Source: Spirochaetota bacterium (GTDB lineage Bacteria > Spirochaetota > UBA4802 > UBA5550). From it: a stretch of 64,000 nt of DNA. The stretch spans positions 1 through 64,000 of the forward strand of contig JAFGJK010000002.1 of the NCBI GenBank assembly GCA_016929135.1, given 5' to 3'. Positions 16,021 through 25,044 of the stretch are shown here, piece by piece. The notes beneath the pieces are model-generated. The model was not told the origin of the DNA, did no database searches, and saw only the letters and a list, made by a program, of their open reading frames with translations. Position 1 is the first letter of the stretch, and the number at the start of each line of letters is the position of its first letter. The translations under genes were made by a program, and so were the position numbers.

Positions 16021-17049
16021 TCATATCCACCGCACCGGAATGTTTTCGAAGAGGGTGACCCGGTCCCGGAGCGACCGCGATATACGCACCCCCCCCTGCA
16101 GGTCCACCAGGATCACCTGCAGCTCCCGGTGCCGCGCCAGGAATTGCATCCCCTCCCCCTCCCCCAGGACAAAGAGGGCCGTGGCCACCGCGTCCGCCCG
16201 CATGGGGTCCCCGGCGATCACCGACACGGACTCGAAGGTCTCCGTGGGGCGGCCGGTGCGGGGGTCGATGATGTGGTGGTAGCGCCTCCCCCTGCTCACG
16301 GCGGCCCGCTCGTAGTCGCCGCTGGTGACCACGCTCATGCCGGGTTGCATCTCGATGGAGAGGAGGATCCCACCGTTCCGCGGATGCCTGAGGCCGGTAA
16401 TCCAGGGGCGCCCCAGCCTGGTGCCGGAGACCTGGAGGTCGCCGCCGATCTCCACGATGCAGTCCCGTATCCCCAGCGCCCGGAGGGCGGCCACCGCCCT
16501 CCCCACCGCGTACCCCTTGGCCAGCGCCCCCAGGCCGATCTCCATGCCGTCGCGGAGAAAGCGGACGGTGCGGTTCCGGGGCTCCAGGACAATCTTCCGG
16601 TAGTCCACCAGCATCTTCGTGCGGACCACCAGGGCGTCGGAGGGGGGCGCAAAGGGCTTTCGCCGGTAGTCCCAGATCCTCCCCAGGGGGACGAAGGTGA
16701 CGTCGAAGGCGCCCCCGGTCTCCTCGGCGAGGGCCGCCGCCGCCTCCAGGACGCGGCAGGTCTCCCGGCTCACCTGCACCGGCCCCGCCGCGGCGCCGCG
16801 GTTTATCCTGGAGACGTCGCTCCCCTCCAGGCGGGGGCTCATGAGCTTCTCGATGCGCGCCATCTCGGCGAAGGCGGCCTCCGCCGCCTGCAGGGCGACA
16901 TCCCGGTCCGGCGCCACCACGGTGACGTTCGCTACGGTCCCCATGACCGGCCTGCTGTACCGGTACACCTCGCCGCCGCAGGAGGCGAGCATGAGCGTCG
17001 CCGCCAGGAGGAGCGCAATATAGGGATACACCGACCGCCTCTTGTTCAT
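16021..17049 (-). CDS. apbE: FAD:protein FMN transferase (ApbE) lipoprotein
   Basis: Attaches FMN covalently to Thr/Ser of membrane flavoproteins such as Rnf/Nqr subunits. N-terminal lipoprotein signal with lipobox LMLASC. Family motifs are present in order: RPVMGTVANVTV, IEKLMSPRLEGSDVSRIN, GGAFDVTFVPL, LGALAKGYAVGRA, CIVEIGGDLQVSG, HHIIDPRTGRP and the Mg-site MRADAVATALFVLG. Of two ATGs (17055 and 17049) the second is preferred because AAGG lies 7 bases upstream; this gives 342 aa, a normal length. No Rnf/Nqr target gene is in the window. It converges on the surface gene with a hairpin between them. Confidence 0.93.
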   Translation of the reverse strand: MNKRRSVYPYIALLLAATLMLASCGGEVYRYSRPVMGTVANVTVVAPDRDVALQAAEAAFAEMARIEKLMSPRLEGSDVSRINRGAAAGPVQVSRETCRVLEAAAALAEETGGAFDVTFVPLGRIWDYRRKPFAPPSDALVVRTKMLVDYRKIVLEPRNRTVRFLRDGMEIGLGALAKGYAVGRAVAALRALGIRDCIVEIGGDLQVSGTRLGRPWITGLRHPRNGGILLSIEMQPGMSVVTSGDYERAAVSRGRRYHHIIDPRTGRPTETFESVSVIAGDPMRADAVATALFVLGEGEGMQFLARHRELQVILVDLQGGVRISRSLRDRVTLFENIPVRWI

Positions 17050-17270
17050 CGACATGCCTTCAGGAGATGCAATGATACCCCGGATTTGTCAAATACTTAT
17101 GCGCCCCGCCGTGCATAAAGAACGGGGCATCGGTGAAACGCCGCCCGGCGGCGGGGAAAAGGACCCCTCCCCGGAGTATTATCATTGACACGATCGCGGG
17201 AGATGCCAGACTGCAGCAGTGTCGCCGGAGGCCCCGGCGGACAGAATGATACAGTTACCAGGAGAATCCC

Positions 17271-17819
17271 ATGAAAACACACCGATCCATGCTCCCCGCA
17301 ACCCTCGCGGCCCTGTGCTGCTGCGCCGCCCTGCTCTCGCTGCCGGCCGGGACTTCGTACTCCGATCCACCCGACGGCTCGATGGCGGCACAGGCGGTGG
17401 CGGCGCACAACCGGTACCGGGCAGAGCTGGGCATCCCGGGACTCACCTGGTCGCAAACGCTGGCGGAACACGCGCAGGTCTGGGCGGACCACCTGGCCTC
17501 CATTGGTGGCCGGAGCCTGATGCACAGCCAGAACAGCGAACGGCCCGGCGAGGGGGAGAACCTGTGGATGGGCACCTCCGGGTACTATTCCGTCACCCAG
17601 ATGGTGGATACCTGGGGAAATGAGAAACAGTACTACAGGGACGGCGTCTTCCCGAACGTGAGCACCACCGGCAGCTGGTTCCAGGTGGGGCACTACACGC
17701 AGATGATCTGGAGGGACACCCGCGAGGTGGGGTGCGCCAGGGCCAGCGCCGGCGGGAACGACATCTTCGTGTGCCGCTACAGCCCCCCCGGCAACTACAT
17801 GGGCCGGAAGGCCTACTGA
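17271..17819 (+). CDS. Secreted CAP-domain (SCP/PR-1) protein
   Basis: A 182-residue exported protein with signal peptide MKTHRSMLPATLAALCCCAA... to about residue 27, then a single CAP domain. Signatures are AAHNRYRAELGIPGLTW, the WADHLA helix with the first His region, GENLWMG, GHYTQMIWRDTREVGCARA and the closing CRYSPPGNYMG. The His and Glu residues of the CAP cavity look present. CAP proteins bind small ligands or membranes; the bacterial role is not settled. AGGAG sits 6 bases before the ATG. It precedes pyrD by 118 bases on the same strand but shows no functional link to it. Confidence 0.93.
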   Translation: MKTHRSMLPATLAALCCCAALLSLPAGTSYSDPPDGSMAAQAVAAHNRYRAELGIPGLTWSQTLAEHAQVWADHLASIGGRSLMHSQNSERPGEGENLWMGTSGYYSVTQMVDTWGNEKQYYRDGVFPNVSTTGSWFQVGHYTQMIWRDTREVGCARASAGGNDIFVCRYSPPGNYMGRKAY

Positions 17820-17937
17820 GCGCCCCTCGCGGTCTTCCGGTACCGCCGGTCATGCGCCGGGGTTTATTTCTTGACCTGCGGGGGGGCGGGGGATCAATTG
17901 CCCTAACCCGGAAAGGAATCCTATCACTGAAGGTACC

Positions 17938-18861
17938 ATGGATTGCACTGTTACAATCGGCGGCTGCAGGCTGAAGAATCCGGTCACGGTGGCCTCGGGG
18001 ACCGCTGGCTACGGCGAGGAGCTCTCGCGCTTCGTCGACCTGTCGGAACTGGGTGCCATCTTCACCAAGGGGCTCTCCCTGGCGCCGCGTCCGGGTAACC
18101 GGGGGAACCGCGTGCTGGAGACCCCCTCGGGGCTGCTCAACTCCATCGGCCTGGAAAACGTGGGGCTGGAGCGCTTCATCGCGGAGAAGCTCCCCTTCCT
18201 GCTGGCGAAGGGGGCCACGGTGATCCCCAACGTCGCCGGACACAGCGAGGATGAGAACGAGGAGCTCTGCAGGGTGCTCTCCGGCACCCCGGGGATCGAC
18301 GCCCTGGAGCTGAACGTCTCCTGCCCCAACGTGCGGGAGGGGGGGATGGTCTTCGGCACCGACATGGGGCGCTTCACCTCGCTCCTGGACAGGGTGCGGA
18401 AGCACACGGCCTGCGCACTCATCGTGAAGCTCTCGCCCAACGTGACCGACATCGCCGGTTTCGCCCTGGCGGCGGAACGTGCGGGGGCCGACGCGGTGTC
18501 TGCGGTGAACACCTTCCTGGGGATGAAGATCGACGTGAAGGGGCAGCGGCCGCATTTCCTGAACGGCGTCGCCGGCCTCTCCGGCCCGGCCATACGTCCC
18601 CTTGCGGTGCGCGCCGTGTACCAGATCTACGAGCGGGTGTCGATCCCGGTGATCGGCATGGGGGGCATATCCTCCCTGGAGGACCTGCTGGAGTTCGTGA
18701 TGGCCGGCGCGTCGGCGGTGTCCGTGGGTACCATGAACATGGTGGACCCGGGGCTCTCGGTGCGGCTGGTTCGCGAGCTCGGCGAGTACCTGGCCGGCCG
18801 GGGAGCTTCCGGCCTTTCGGACCTTGTGGGGGCGGCACACACACAGAGGAGCGGACAATGA
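17938..18861 (+). CDS. pyrD: Dihydroorotate dehydrogenase, class 1B-like catalytic subunit
   Basis: Oxidises dihydroorotate to orotate in pyrimidine synthesis using FMN. The 307 residues show RVLETPSGLLNSIGLENVG, ELNVSCPNV with the class 1 catalytic base Cys129, IVKLSPNVTDIAGF (Lys164), VNTFLGMKIDV and the FMN phosphate loop IGMGGISSLEDLLEFVMAGA. The Cys base and length place it in class 1, and 1B (NAD-linked, needing PyrK) is the better fit. No pyrK is in the window, so the electron partner must be encoded elsewhere. The stop overlaps the hisC start (ATGA). Confidence 0.94.
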   Translation: MDCTVTIGGCRLKNPVTVASGTAGYGEELSRFVDLSELGAIFTKGLSLAPRPGNRGNRVLETPSGLLNSIGLENVGLERFIAEKLPFLLAKGATVIPNVAGHSEDENEELCRVLSGTPGIDALELNVSCPNVREGGMVFGTDMGRFTSLLDRVRKHTACALIVKLSPNVTDIAGFALAAERAGADAVSAVNTFLGMKIDVKGQRPHFLNGVAGLSGPAIRPLAVRAVYQIYERVSIPVIGMGGISSLEDLLEFVMAGASAVSVGTMNMVDPGLSVRLVRELGEYLAGRGASGLSDLVGAAHTQRSGQ

Positions 18862-19913
18862 ACTACTGGAACAAGCGACTCACCGCAATGACGGAATACG
18901 TCCCGGGCGAACAGCCGGACAACGTGGACCGGGTGATAAAGCTCAACACCAACGAGAGCCCCTTCCCCCCGTCGAAGGCGGTGCTGGAGGCGATCGGCAA
19001 GGAAATCAACGGGAACCTGCGGTTCTACCCGGACCCCACGGCCAGGGAGGTGCGCGAACTCTTCGCCGCGCAGAACGGTCTCACCCCCGAGAGCTGCTTC
19101 GTGGCCAACGGCTCCGACGAGATATTCACCCTCCTCTTCCGGGGATTCATCGAGCCGGAGGGGACCGCCGCATTCCCCTACCCTTCCTACTCCCTCTACT
19201 ACACCATGGCGGAGATGAACGGCATCGCCTACGAAAAGGTGGGCCTCGAGAAGGACTTCTCCTTCGACCTGAAGAAGTTTTTAAAGAGGAAATACCAGCT
19301 GGTGATCCTCTCGAATCCCAACAACCCCACCGGCACCTACTGCGACCCCGACGAGATCAGGCGCTTCCTGGAGCAGTTCCGGGGCCTGCTGGTGGTGGAC
19401 GAGGCCTACATCGACTTCTACGGCGGCTCGTCGGTGGAGCTCGTGCGGGAATACGACAACCTCATCGTCACCAGGTCCTTCTCGAAGTCCTATTCCCTGG
19501 CGGGGATGCGCATCGGCATCGCCGCGGCGGACCCGGCGATCATCCGCGGCTTCTGGAAGCTCAAGGACTCCTACAACGTCAACAGGCTCTCCATCGCCGC
19601 GGCCAGGGCTGCACTGGCGGACGCCAAGGGCTTCAACTACAACCGCCAGATGGTGGTGAACAACAAGGAATACCTGGAGGAGCGCCTCACGGCGCTGGGA
19701 TTCGAGCTGGTGCCGTCGAGGTCCAACTTCATCCTCGCCAGGCATACTTCGGTGCAGGCGAAGGAGCTCTACGAAAGGCTGAGGGAGCGCGGCATCCTGG
19801 TGCGCTACTTCGACAGGCCGGTGATCTCGGAGTACGTCAGGATCTCCGTGGGCGCCATGATGCACATCAAGACCCTCTGCGGCGAGCTGGAGGCTATAGT
19901 GGGAGGCGAATGA
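18858..19913 (+). CDS. hisC: Histidinol-phosphate aminotransferase
   Basis: PLP enzyme of histidine synthesis, 351 aa, fold type I. Visible motifs: IKLNTNESPFPPS at the start, ANGSDEIFTLL, SNPNNPTGTYCDPDEI (Asn156), VVDEAYIDFY (Asp181, Tyr184) and the PLP lysine in TRSFSKSYSLAGMRIG (Lys210). Related aromatic aminotransferases share these motifs, but HisC is the best fit. Its ATG overlaps the pyrD stop, so the two are translationally coupled, an unusual pairing of pyrimidine and histidine genes. Its last 20 bases overlap the 3' end of the convergent lipoprotein gene. Confidence 0.92.
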   Translation: MNYWNKRLTAMTEYVPGEQPDNVDRVIKLNTNESPFPPSKAVLEAIGKEINGNLRFYPDPTAREVRELFAAQNGLTPESCFVANGSDEIFTLLFRGFIEPEGTAAFPYPSYSLYYTMAEMNGIAYEKVGLEKDFSFDLKKFLKRKYQLVILSNPNNPTGTYCDPDEIRRFLEQFRGLLVVDEAYIDFYGGSSVELVREYDNLIVTRSFSKSYSLAGMRIGIAAADPAIIRGFWKLKDSYNVNRLSIAAARAALADAKGFNYNRQMVVNNKEYLEERLTALGFELVPSRSNFILARHTSVQAKELYERLRERGILVRYFDRPVISEYVRISVGAMMHIKTLCGELEAIVGGE

Positions 19914-20538
19914 CCTTGCCGCTGCTGCTGGTGACGGTGCTCCTGTGGATCACCTCCTCCACGGTGAGCTGGCGGCTCTCGTACTTCATCACGTCCCCCT
20001 TGTCGATCCAGAGGCTCACGTAGTCCGGGCCGGCGCTGCCGGACCACTTCCACCCGATCACCATCCCCACCACCTCCTTCTCGGAGAAGATGGAGCGGCA
20101 GGAATTCATGGTGTGCACCACGATCCCCACGTCCCTCCGCAGGAGCTTCATGGCGTTCACCGTGAGGGAGCCGGGGTAGCTGCGCCCGCTGTCGATGTCC
20201 ACACCCAGGTAGAGCCTGTTCTTGTCCCCGGACTTCTTGTCGTAGTAGAAGCCGATGCTCCCCCGCACTATGGTGAGCTTCCGCTTTTCGATGATCTCGC
20301 CGGCGATGCCGATGAGATGCCGGTAATAGGTCTTCTGGAAATCCCCCCCCCTGGTGGTGTACTGCGAAGGGTCCACCAGGAACGCCGCGTAGACGTCGCT
20401 CTTCTCCTTCGTGGCGCGGTTCAGAATCGTCTCCTCCCGCACGCTCTCGGAGCTGGTGGAGCCGCAGGTGGAGAGGAAGCAGACCACTATCAGGGCCGCG
20501 GGCATCAGGAGGGAGTGCATTCTGCCGTGGATTCTCAT
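19894..20538 (-). CDS. Lipoprotein of unknown function
   Basis: A 214-residue predicted lipoprotein. The ATG at 20538 has AGGAG seven bases upstream and gives MRIHGRMHSLLMPAALIVVC..., with the likely lipobox at FLSTC; the frame runs further up without any ribosome site. The mature part mixes short beta segments (IVRGSIGFYYDKKSGDKNRL, VGMVIGWKWSG) and I cannot place it in a family. It is divergent from the NamZ-like gene and overlaps hisC tail-to-tail by 20 bases. Confidence 0.78.
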   Translation of the reverse strand: MRIHGRMHSLLMPAALIVVCFLSTCGSTSSESVREETILNRATKEKSDVYAAFLVDPSQYTTRGGDFQKTYYRHLIGIAGEIIEKRKLTIVRGSIGFYYDKKSGDKNRLYLGVDIDSGRSYPGSLTVNAMKLLRRDVGIVVHTMNSCRSIFSEKEVVGMVIGWKWSGSAGPDYVSLWIDKGDVMKYESRQLTVEEVIHRSTVTSSSGKVIRLPL

Positions 20539-20563
20539 CGTCGTTCTCCTGCAAATAATCCGC

Positions 20564-20591
20564 ATGGTACCGGCCGCACCCCCCCTGTCAA
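20564..20591 (-). promoter_or_regulatory. Promoter of the unknown lipoprotein gene
   Basis: Minus strand: TTGACA (20591-20586), a 16-base very G-rich spacer, TACCAT (20569-20564), about 25 bases before the ATG. The -35 is perfect; the -10 matches 4 of 6. Confidence 0.5.
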
Positions 20592-20678
20592 GCATGATTA
20601 AAACGGAAAAGGGTCCGCAGGGGGCACCGTCGCTATTTATCACTTGACCGACGGGGCCGGGGGGCCGAAATACATCAC

Positions 20679-21962
20679 ATGAACCGACCGCTCGAATCAC
20701 TTCACCGGGGGGGGCGACCGCGGGCGCCTCGGGCATTCAGGGCCTGCATCGCGTCCCTCCTCATGGCCGCGGCCGCCTGCTCATCGTCGCCTCGGTACAT
20801 GCTGCCGGTGGAAAACGGCAACGTTCGTACCGGCCTCGAGCGCTTCATCGAGGATCACGCGGAGCGCTACCGGGGGTCAAGGGCGGTACTGGTGACCAAT
20901 CATTCCGGCGTTGACCGCGGCCTCCGGCACAACATACGACTCCTTCGCCAGCAGGGGATCGTCGTCACCACGGTCCTATCCCCCGAGCACGGGCTCTACG
21001 GCTACGAGAACGAGTTCGACTCCCGGACCGCATACGCAAACAGGGAGGACGCGGTGCTGGTGTACAACCTCCACAATCTGAGCAGCCGATCCATCTCCCA
21101 TCTCCTGAAAAACACCGATGTTGTGATCTACGATATCCAGGACATGGGGATGCGGTGCTACACCTACATCTCCAACCTGAGGTGGATCATGGATTCCCTG
21201 AGGGACAGCCCTGCCGAGCTCATCGTCCTGGACCGGCCGAACCCGATCGGGTTCCTGGGTACCGACGGACCGCCGCTGGACCGCCGCTTCTCCGACCGGT
21301 TCATCAGCTCATTCCCCGCCCCCTTCATCTACGGCATGACCATGGGCGAGGCTGCCGCCTTCTACCGGGGAGAATTCGCCCCGCAGGTGCGCCTGCGCGT
21401 CATCAGGATGTCAGGGTACGACCGGGAGATGCTTTACAGCGAGACGGGCCTCCCCTGGGTGCCGCCGTCGCCGAACCTCCCCAGTTACGATTCATCGATC
21501 CTCTACACCGCCATGGTCTACCTGGAGGGTATCGACATTTCACTGGGGAGGGGAACCACCAAGCCCTTCGAGTACATCGGGGCCCCCTGGATAGAGCCCG
21601 AGTCCTTCTGCCGCGGCCTCTCACGGCTGGGATTGAAGAACTTCCGCTTCCGCCCGGTCCGTTTCATGCCCACCTTCAGCATCCACCGTTACCGCCGTTG
21701 CGGCGGCGCGCACATCTTCTACACCGGGGGGAAGTTCAGCCCCACCGAAACCGCCTATTCCATCATCAAGTATATAAAGGAGACCTACCCTCAGACCAGG
21801 TGGACGTGGCACGGACGCCGCTATTCCATCGATGCCCTGGCCGGAACCGACAGCATGAGAAAATGCATCGATGGGGGTAAAGCCTACGGGGAATTCATGG
21901 GTCAGTTCTCGAAGGAGATCCGGCGGTACGAGAGGAGACGCCGCAGGTACCTGCTCTACTGA
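20679..21962 (+). CDS. DUF1343 / NamZ-like exo-beta-N-acetylmuramidase lipoprotein
   Basis: A 427-residue lipoprotein (MAAAAC lipobox, Cys34) of the DUF1343 family, whose Bacillus member NamZ removes N-acetylmuramic acid from peptidoglycan fragments. Family landmarks are in order: RAVLVTNHSGVDRGLRHNI, TVLSPEHGLYGYENE, VVIYDIQDMGMRCYTYISNL, ELIVLDRPNPIGF, WVPPSPNLPSYDS and ISLGRGTTKPFEYIGAPWI. It probably acts in the cell envelope in wall recycling. The tail ends in a highly basic RRYERRRRRYLLY. No good ribosome site precedes the ATG, so the start is uncertain. Divergent from the lipoprotein gene at 20.5 kb. Confidence 0.9.
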   Translation: MNRPLESLHRGGRPRAPRAFRACIASLLMAAAACSSSPRYMLPVENGNVRTGLERFIEDHAERYRGSRAVLVTNHSGVDRGLRHNIRLLRQQGIVVTTVLSPEHGLYGYENEFDSRTAYANREDAVLVYNLHNLSSRSISHLLKNTDVVIYDIQDMGMRCYTYISNLRWIMDSLRDSPAELIVLDRPNPIGFLGTDGPPLDRRFSDRFISSFPAPFIYGMTMGEAAAFYRGEFAPQVRLRVIRMSGYDREMLYSETGLPWVPPSPNLPSYDSSILYTAMVYLEGIDISLGRGTTKPFEYIGAPWIEPESFCRGLSRLGLKNFRFRPVRFMPTFSIHRYRRCGGAHIFYTGGKFSPTETAYSIIKYIKETYPQTRWTWHGRRYSIDALAGTDSMRKCIDGGKAYGEFMGQFSKEIRRYERRRRRYLLY

Positions 21963-22013
21963 GCGCAGACCCTACTGGGCGAAACTGCATTACCGAAGGG
22001 AGGCCCGGCCGGC

Positions 22014-24464
22014 CTACAGGGCCAGGAACTCGAAATATTTCCTGATCTCCTCGGGATAGGCGCCGCCGGCGTCCTGGTACTTCTTGAAGCGCCGTTCGTA
22101 TGCGGCGATGGTCTTAGCCTGGATGTTCCTGTACCGGTTGGCCGCATGCGCGAAGGCCGGCATCGCACCGAGCTTCTCACGCACGTCTTTCCTGAAGGGG
22201 ATGTGCTTGAAGAACATCTCGCGCACCACGCCGTTCTGCCTCATGATCCCCTCCCTTTCGTAGAGGATCCACTGGATGTAGTCGTCGGCGAACCGGTCCC
22301 TGTTGGTGCGAAAGGCCTTGAAGCGCTCGGCGATCTTCTCCTTCGCCTCCTGTGAGAGCTTCGACATCTTCTTGAAGGTGTTCACGTAATCGAAATATTC
22401 CCCGGTGACGCCCCCCTCGATGGGATCGGCCCACATGGCCCCCTTCAGCGAGCGGTTGAGCTCCCACCGGAAGCAGGCGAAGGTGTGAATCAGCCTGCGC
22501 TTGATGTCCCCCATGAAGAATATGGGGACAACGATCCTTCCCCGTGACCTTCTGTTCGTGCCGGTGAGCTCCTGCCAGAGAAGGCTCTTGGCCCCGCAGA
22601 TGGGAATCAGTATCAGGTTCGGGATGATCTCCTCCATGATGATCTCCCTCGCCTCGCCCAGCTTCAGCACCGTTTCCCTGTAGAAGACCGAGTAGTCGAT
22701 CTCGCGGATCTCCTGGACCAGATCCTCGATCTTCTTCTTGTCGCTGTACAGTGACTTCAGACTCCCCTTCACGGCCAGGGAGGTGAGAATCGGGAATGCG
22801 GTGGCGGTGGAGCCGGAGCAGACAGCCGCGGTGCTGGCAACCCGCTGTTCTATCTCGTAGAGCACCATGTTGACGTGCTCGTCCAACGTCTTCTCGCCCT
22901 TGTCCTTCTTCTTGGTGCTCACCTTGTCCTGCTCGCGGAGGAACTCCTCGTAGGTGAGCCCCATCTCGTTGATGCTGGGCTCCATCCTCCCCTCCATCAC
23001 CATGGAGAGGAACTCGCTCTCGTAGAGCACCGGGATCTCCCTGCTGGTCTCCTGCAGCCGGATCAGCTCGTTCAGCTCCTCCACCTGCGCGGGCTCCAGC
23101 ATCGTCTCGTCCATGAAACCGAAGCGGATCATGAGCTGCACCGGTCTCGGCACGGCAGACTCCTTCTTGCTGCGGAGAAATGCCTGCTTGTATATGTCCC
23201 AGTACATCTTGGTGATGTGCCTGCGAACCTTCCTACCGTCGATCTCTGTGCTGAAGGGGTCCTTCATTGACTTGAACTCGTTGAGCAGCTTGATGAATCT
23301 CCCCTGCTGCTCCTTGTCCACCACGGCGAACTCGAATATCTGGTGTATCGATTTGTCCATGGCGCCGGAGGAGACCACCGCGGGGGCCTCCTGTTTTGCA
23401 CCGGCCGCCTGTTCCGCCGGCTCCTTGCCGCTGCGGGCATTCGAATAGAGCTCGTGGATCTTTCGTATCACCGGGAAGGCCGCGGTGATCTTCATGCCCG
23501 ACATCTCCTCGTACACGGTATTGAGCTTGCTTATGAGAGAGAGGAAGCCGTGAAGAAAATCCTGCGACAGCTTGCCGCTACGCTTCCACTCATCCAGCCC
23601 CCGGGAATCCGTGAGGTAGGATCCCCAGCTCTGGGCGCTGCCGAAGAGCACCGTCAGTGCGTCATTGACGCCCTGGGCGATCGCGGCGTTCCTGTCCAGG
23701 GTCTTCATGCACTCCTCGAAGAGTATGTCGTACGCCGATACCGCGAGGGAGGGATCCGACTTGATCACCTTCTGAAGCAGCGAGGAATCCACCTGCAACA
23801 GCCTCTCCAGAAACTCGTTCACCCGTCCTGAGCCGTCGGAGTCTATGGGCACGCCGGGAAGATCATATCGCTTCTTTAAAAACTGGCTGTTGTCCACCAC
23901 CATGAACCTTGCGTCAAACTGCGCCGGCTCTCTCCCACCGCCGGCCTTGAATTTGTTGTATATGCTCTCCGCCCTGGAATGCAGTGAATCCACGGTGTTT
24001 GTCTCCGACATGGAGCGGTACATGATCGCGGTGTTGTCAGCCATCATATAGGCGGTCTGGTAGAGCTTGCCGGACTTGCCCGCATTGGACGAAAGCATCG
24101 CAGTAGCGTGGGAGAGGTGCTTCAGCACGGAGATGGCCATTTTCTGATCCGACGCTGCCATCGCCCTGATGCCGCCGTTCACCAGGGGATATCTGGTGAG
24201 CGTCGAGTCCTCCACCGCGCGTACCGATTTCCGGTACGGATTGACAAGCTGTTCCGACATTCCCAGCACGAATACCTTCGCCCTCAGCAGTCCCGTACGC
24301 TGCCCCTTCGATATGACGATGGACCGGTCAAGGCCGTTGTATTCGTCGGGCGCGGAGAGGACCTCCAGTGTACCCGATTCGAGCATGTAGATGCCCTCGG
24401 GTGTTTCACCCTGGGCGAAGAGGACATCCCCTGCCTTCAACTGTCTCTGGCGGTTATCTGCCAT
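22014..24464 (-). CDS. Large protein with N-terminal cyclic-nucleotide-domain-like barrel
   Basis: An 816-residue soluble protein. Residues 1-100 look like a cNMP/CRP-type barrel (LKAGDVLFAQGETPEGIYML, SGTLEVL) but lack the GE-x-A...R-x-A cassette that holds the cyclic phosphate, so nucleotide binding is doubtful. The remaining 700 residues are mostly helical and contain segments such as YEIEQRVASTAAVCSGSTAT and a C-terminal block rich in Phe, Arg and Lys (FAHAANRYRNIQAKTIAAYE). I do not recognise this part. No signal peptide. It stands alone, converging on the NamZ-like gene. Possibly a lineage-specific signalling protein. Confidence 0.75.
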   Translation of the reverse strand: MADNRQRQLKAGDVLFAQGETPEGIYMLESGTLEVLSAPDEYNGLDRSIVISKGQRTGLLRAKVFVLGMSEQLVNPYRKSVRAVEDSTLTRYPLVNGGIRAMAASDQKMAISVLKHLSHATAMLSSNAGKSGKLYQTAYMMADNTAIMYRSMSETNTVDSLHSRAESIYNKFKAGGGREPAQFDARFMVVDNSQFLKKRYDLPGVPIDSDGSGRVNEFLERLLQVDSSLLQKVIKSDPSLAVSAYDILFEECMKTLDRNAAIAQGVNDALTVLFGSAQSWGSYLTDSRGLDEWKRSGKLSQDFLHGFLSLISKLNTVYEEMSGMKITAAFPVIRKIHELYSNARSGKEPAEQAAGAKQEAPAVVSSGAMDKSIHQIFEFAVVDKEQQGRFIKLLNEFKSMKDPFSTEIDGRKVRRHITKMYWDIYKQAFLRSKKESAVPRPVQLMIRFGFMDETMLEPAQVEELNELIRLQETSREIPVLYESEFLSMVMEGRMEPSINEMGLTYEEFLREQDKVSTKKKDKGEKTLDEHVNMVLYEIEQRVASTAAVCSGSTATAFPILTSLAVKGSLKSLYSDKKKIEDLVQEIREIDYSVFYRETVLKLGEAREIIMEEIIPNLILIPICGAKSLLWQELTGTNRRSRGRIVVPIFFMGDIKRRLIHTFACFRWELNRSLKGAMWADPIEGGVTGEYFDYVNTFKKMSKLSQEAKEKIAERFKAFRTNRDRFADDYIQWILYEREGIMRQNGVVREMFFKHIPFRKDVREKLGAMPAFAHAANRYRNIQAKTIAAYERRFKKYQDAGGAYPEEIRKYFEFLAL

Positions 24465-24585
24465 GGCTGATGTACACCGTCTCCCCGTTCATGCACGTGG
24501 TCCCTTGTATATTATCATGCGCCGCCGGTTCGTACCGGATCCCGCCTTCCGCCGCGATCCAGGTCCGGCTGTCCGCTCCCAGATA

Positions 24586-24927
24586 TCAGGATTCTTCACG
24601 CCTCTGTATCCACTGCAGGTACTCATCCCACTCGACCGGATGAAGGTATTTCTTTTTATTGTTACACTCCTTGCAGGCTGGAACGATATTCATCTTGTCT
24701 GAGCTCCCCCCCCGGGAGAGCGGAATCACATGGTCCATGGTGAGTTCATCGGGACTGAATCTCCTTCCGCAGTAATGGCATATCCCGGCCGACTTCTTCT
24801 TCCGCCACCACGCCGACTGCCGGAGCTCCCGGGCCTTCTGTTTTTCCTTTATTACTGCCGCGTCCTGAAAATGAACGGAATTCCAATCCCTGGGATTATT
24901 TCTGGTCCTCTTTGACGACATCACCAT
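24586..24927 (-). CDS. HNH endonuclease
   Basis: A 113-residue protein with a basic N-terminal half and a compact HNH domain: CHYCGRRF, then [20 protein letters not shown], then ACKECNNKK. The two CxxC pairs form the structural zinc site, and the His of MDHV plus the Asn residues make the nuclease centre. Stand-alone HNH proteins of this size act as nicking or restriction-type nucleases, and some are carried by mobile DNA. Three possible starts (ATG-GTG-ATG) lie in tandem at 24927-24919. AT-rich bases around it contrast with its neighbours, but no mobile element is visible. Confidence 0.88.
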   Translation of the reverse strand: MVMSSKRTRNNPRDWNSVHFQDAAVIKEKQKARELRQSAWWRKKKSAGICHYCGRRFSPDELTMDHVIPLSRGGSSDKMNIVPACKECNNKKKYLHPVEWDEYLQWIQRREES

Positions 24928-25044
24928 TATTATATACTAGATTTACGACATATATTTATAGCAAATTGAGTATATTTGTCAATAGTATTTCTTTATTATT
25001 GACGTTGAAGGGGAGTTGCGGCGTGCAACAGTTACCGGGCGGTC

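Noticed and set aside
20644..20672. TTGACC plus GAAATA as a promoter for the NamZ-like gene
   Set aside because: The start point would fall inside the gene and the -10 match is poor.
24586..24927. HNH gene as part of a mobile intron, prophage or restriction system
   Set aside because: No reverse transcriptase, intron ends, phage gene, methyltransferase or flanking repeats are visible.
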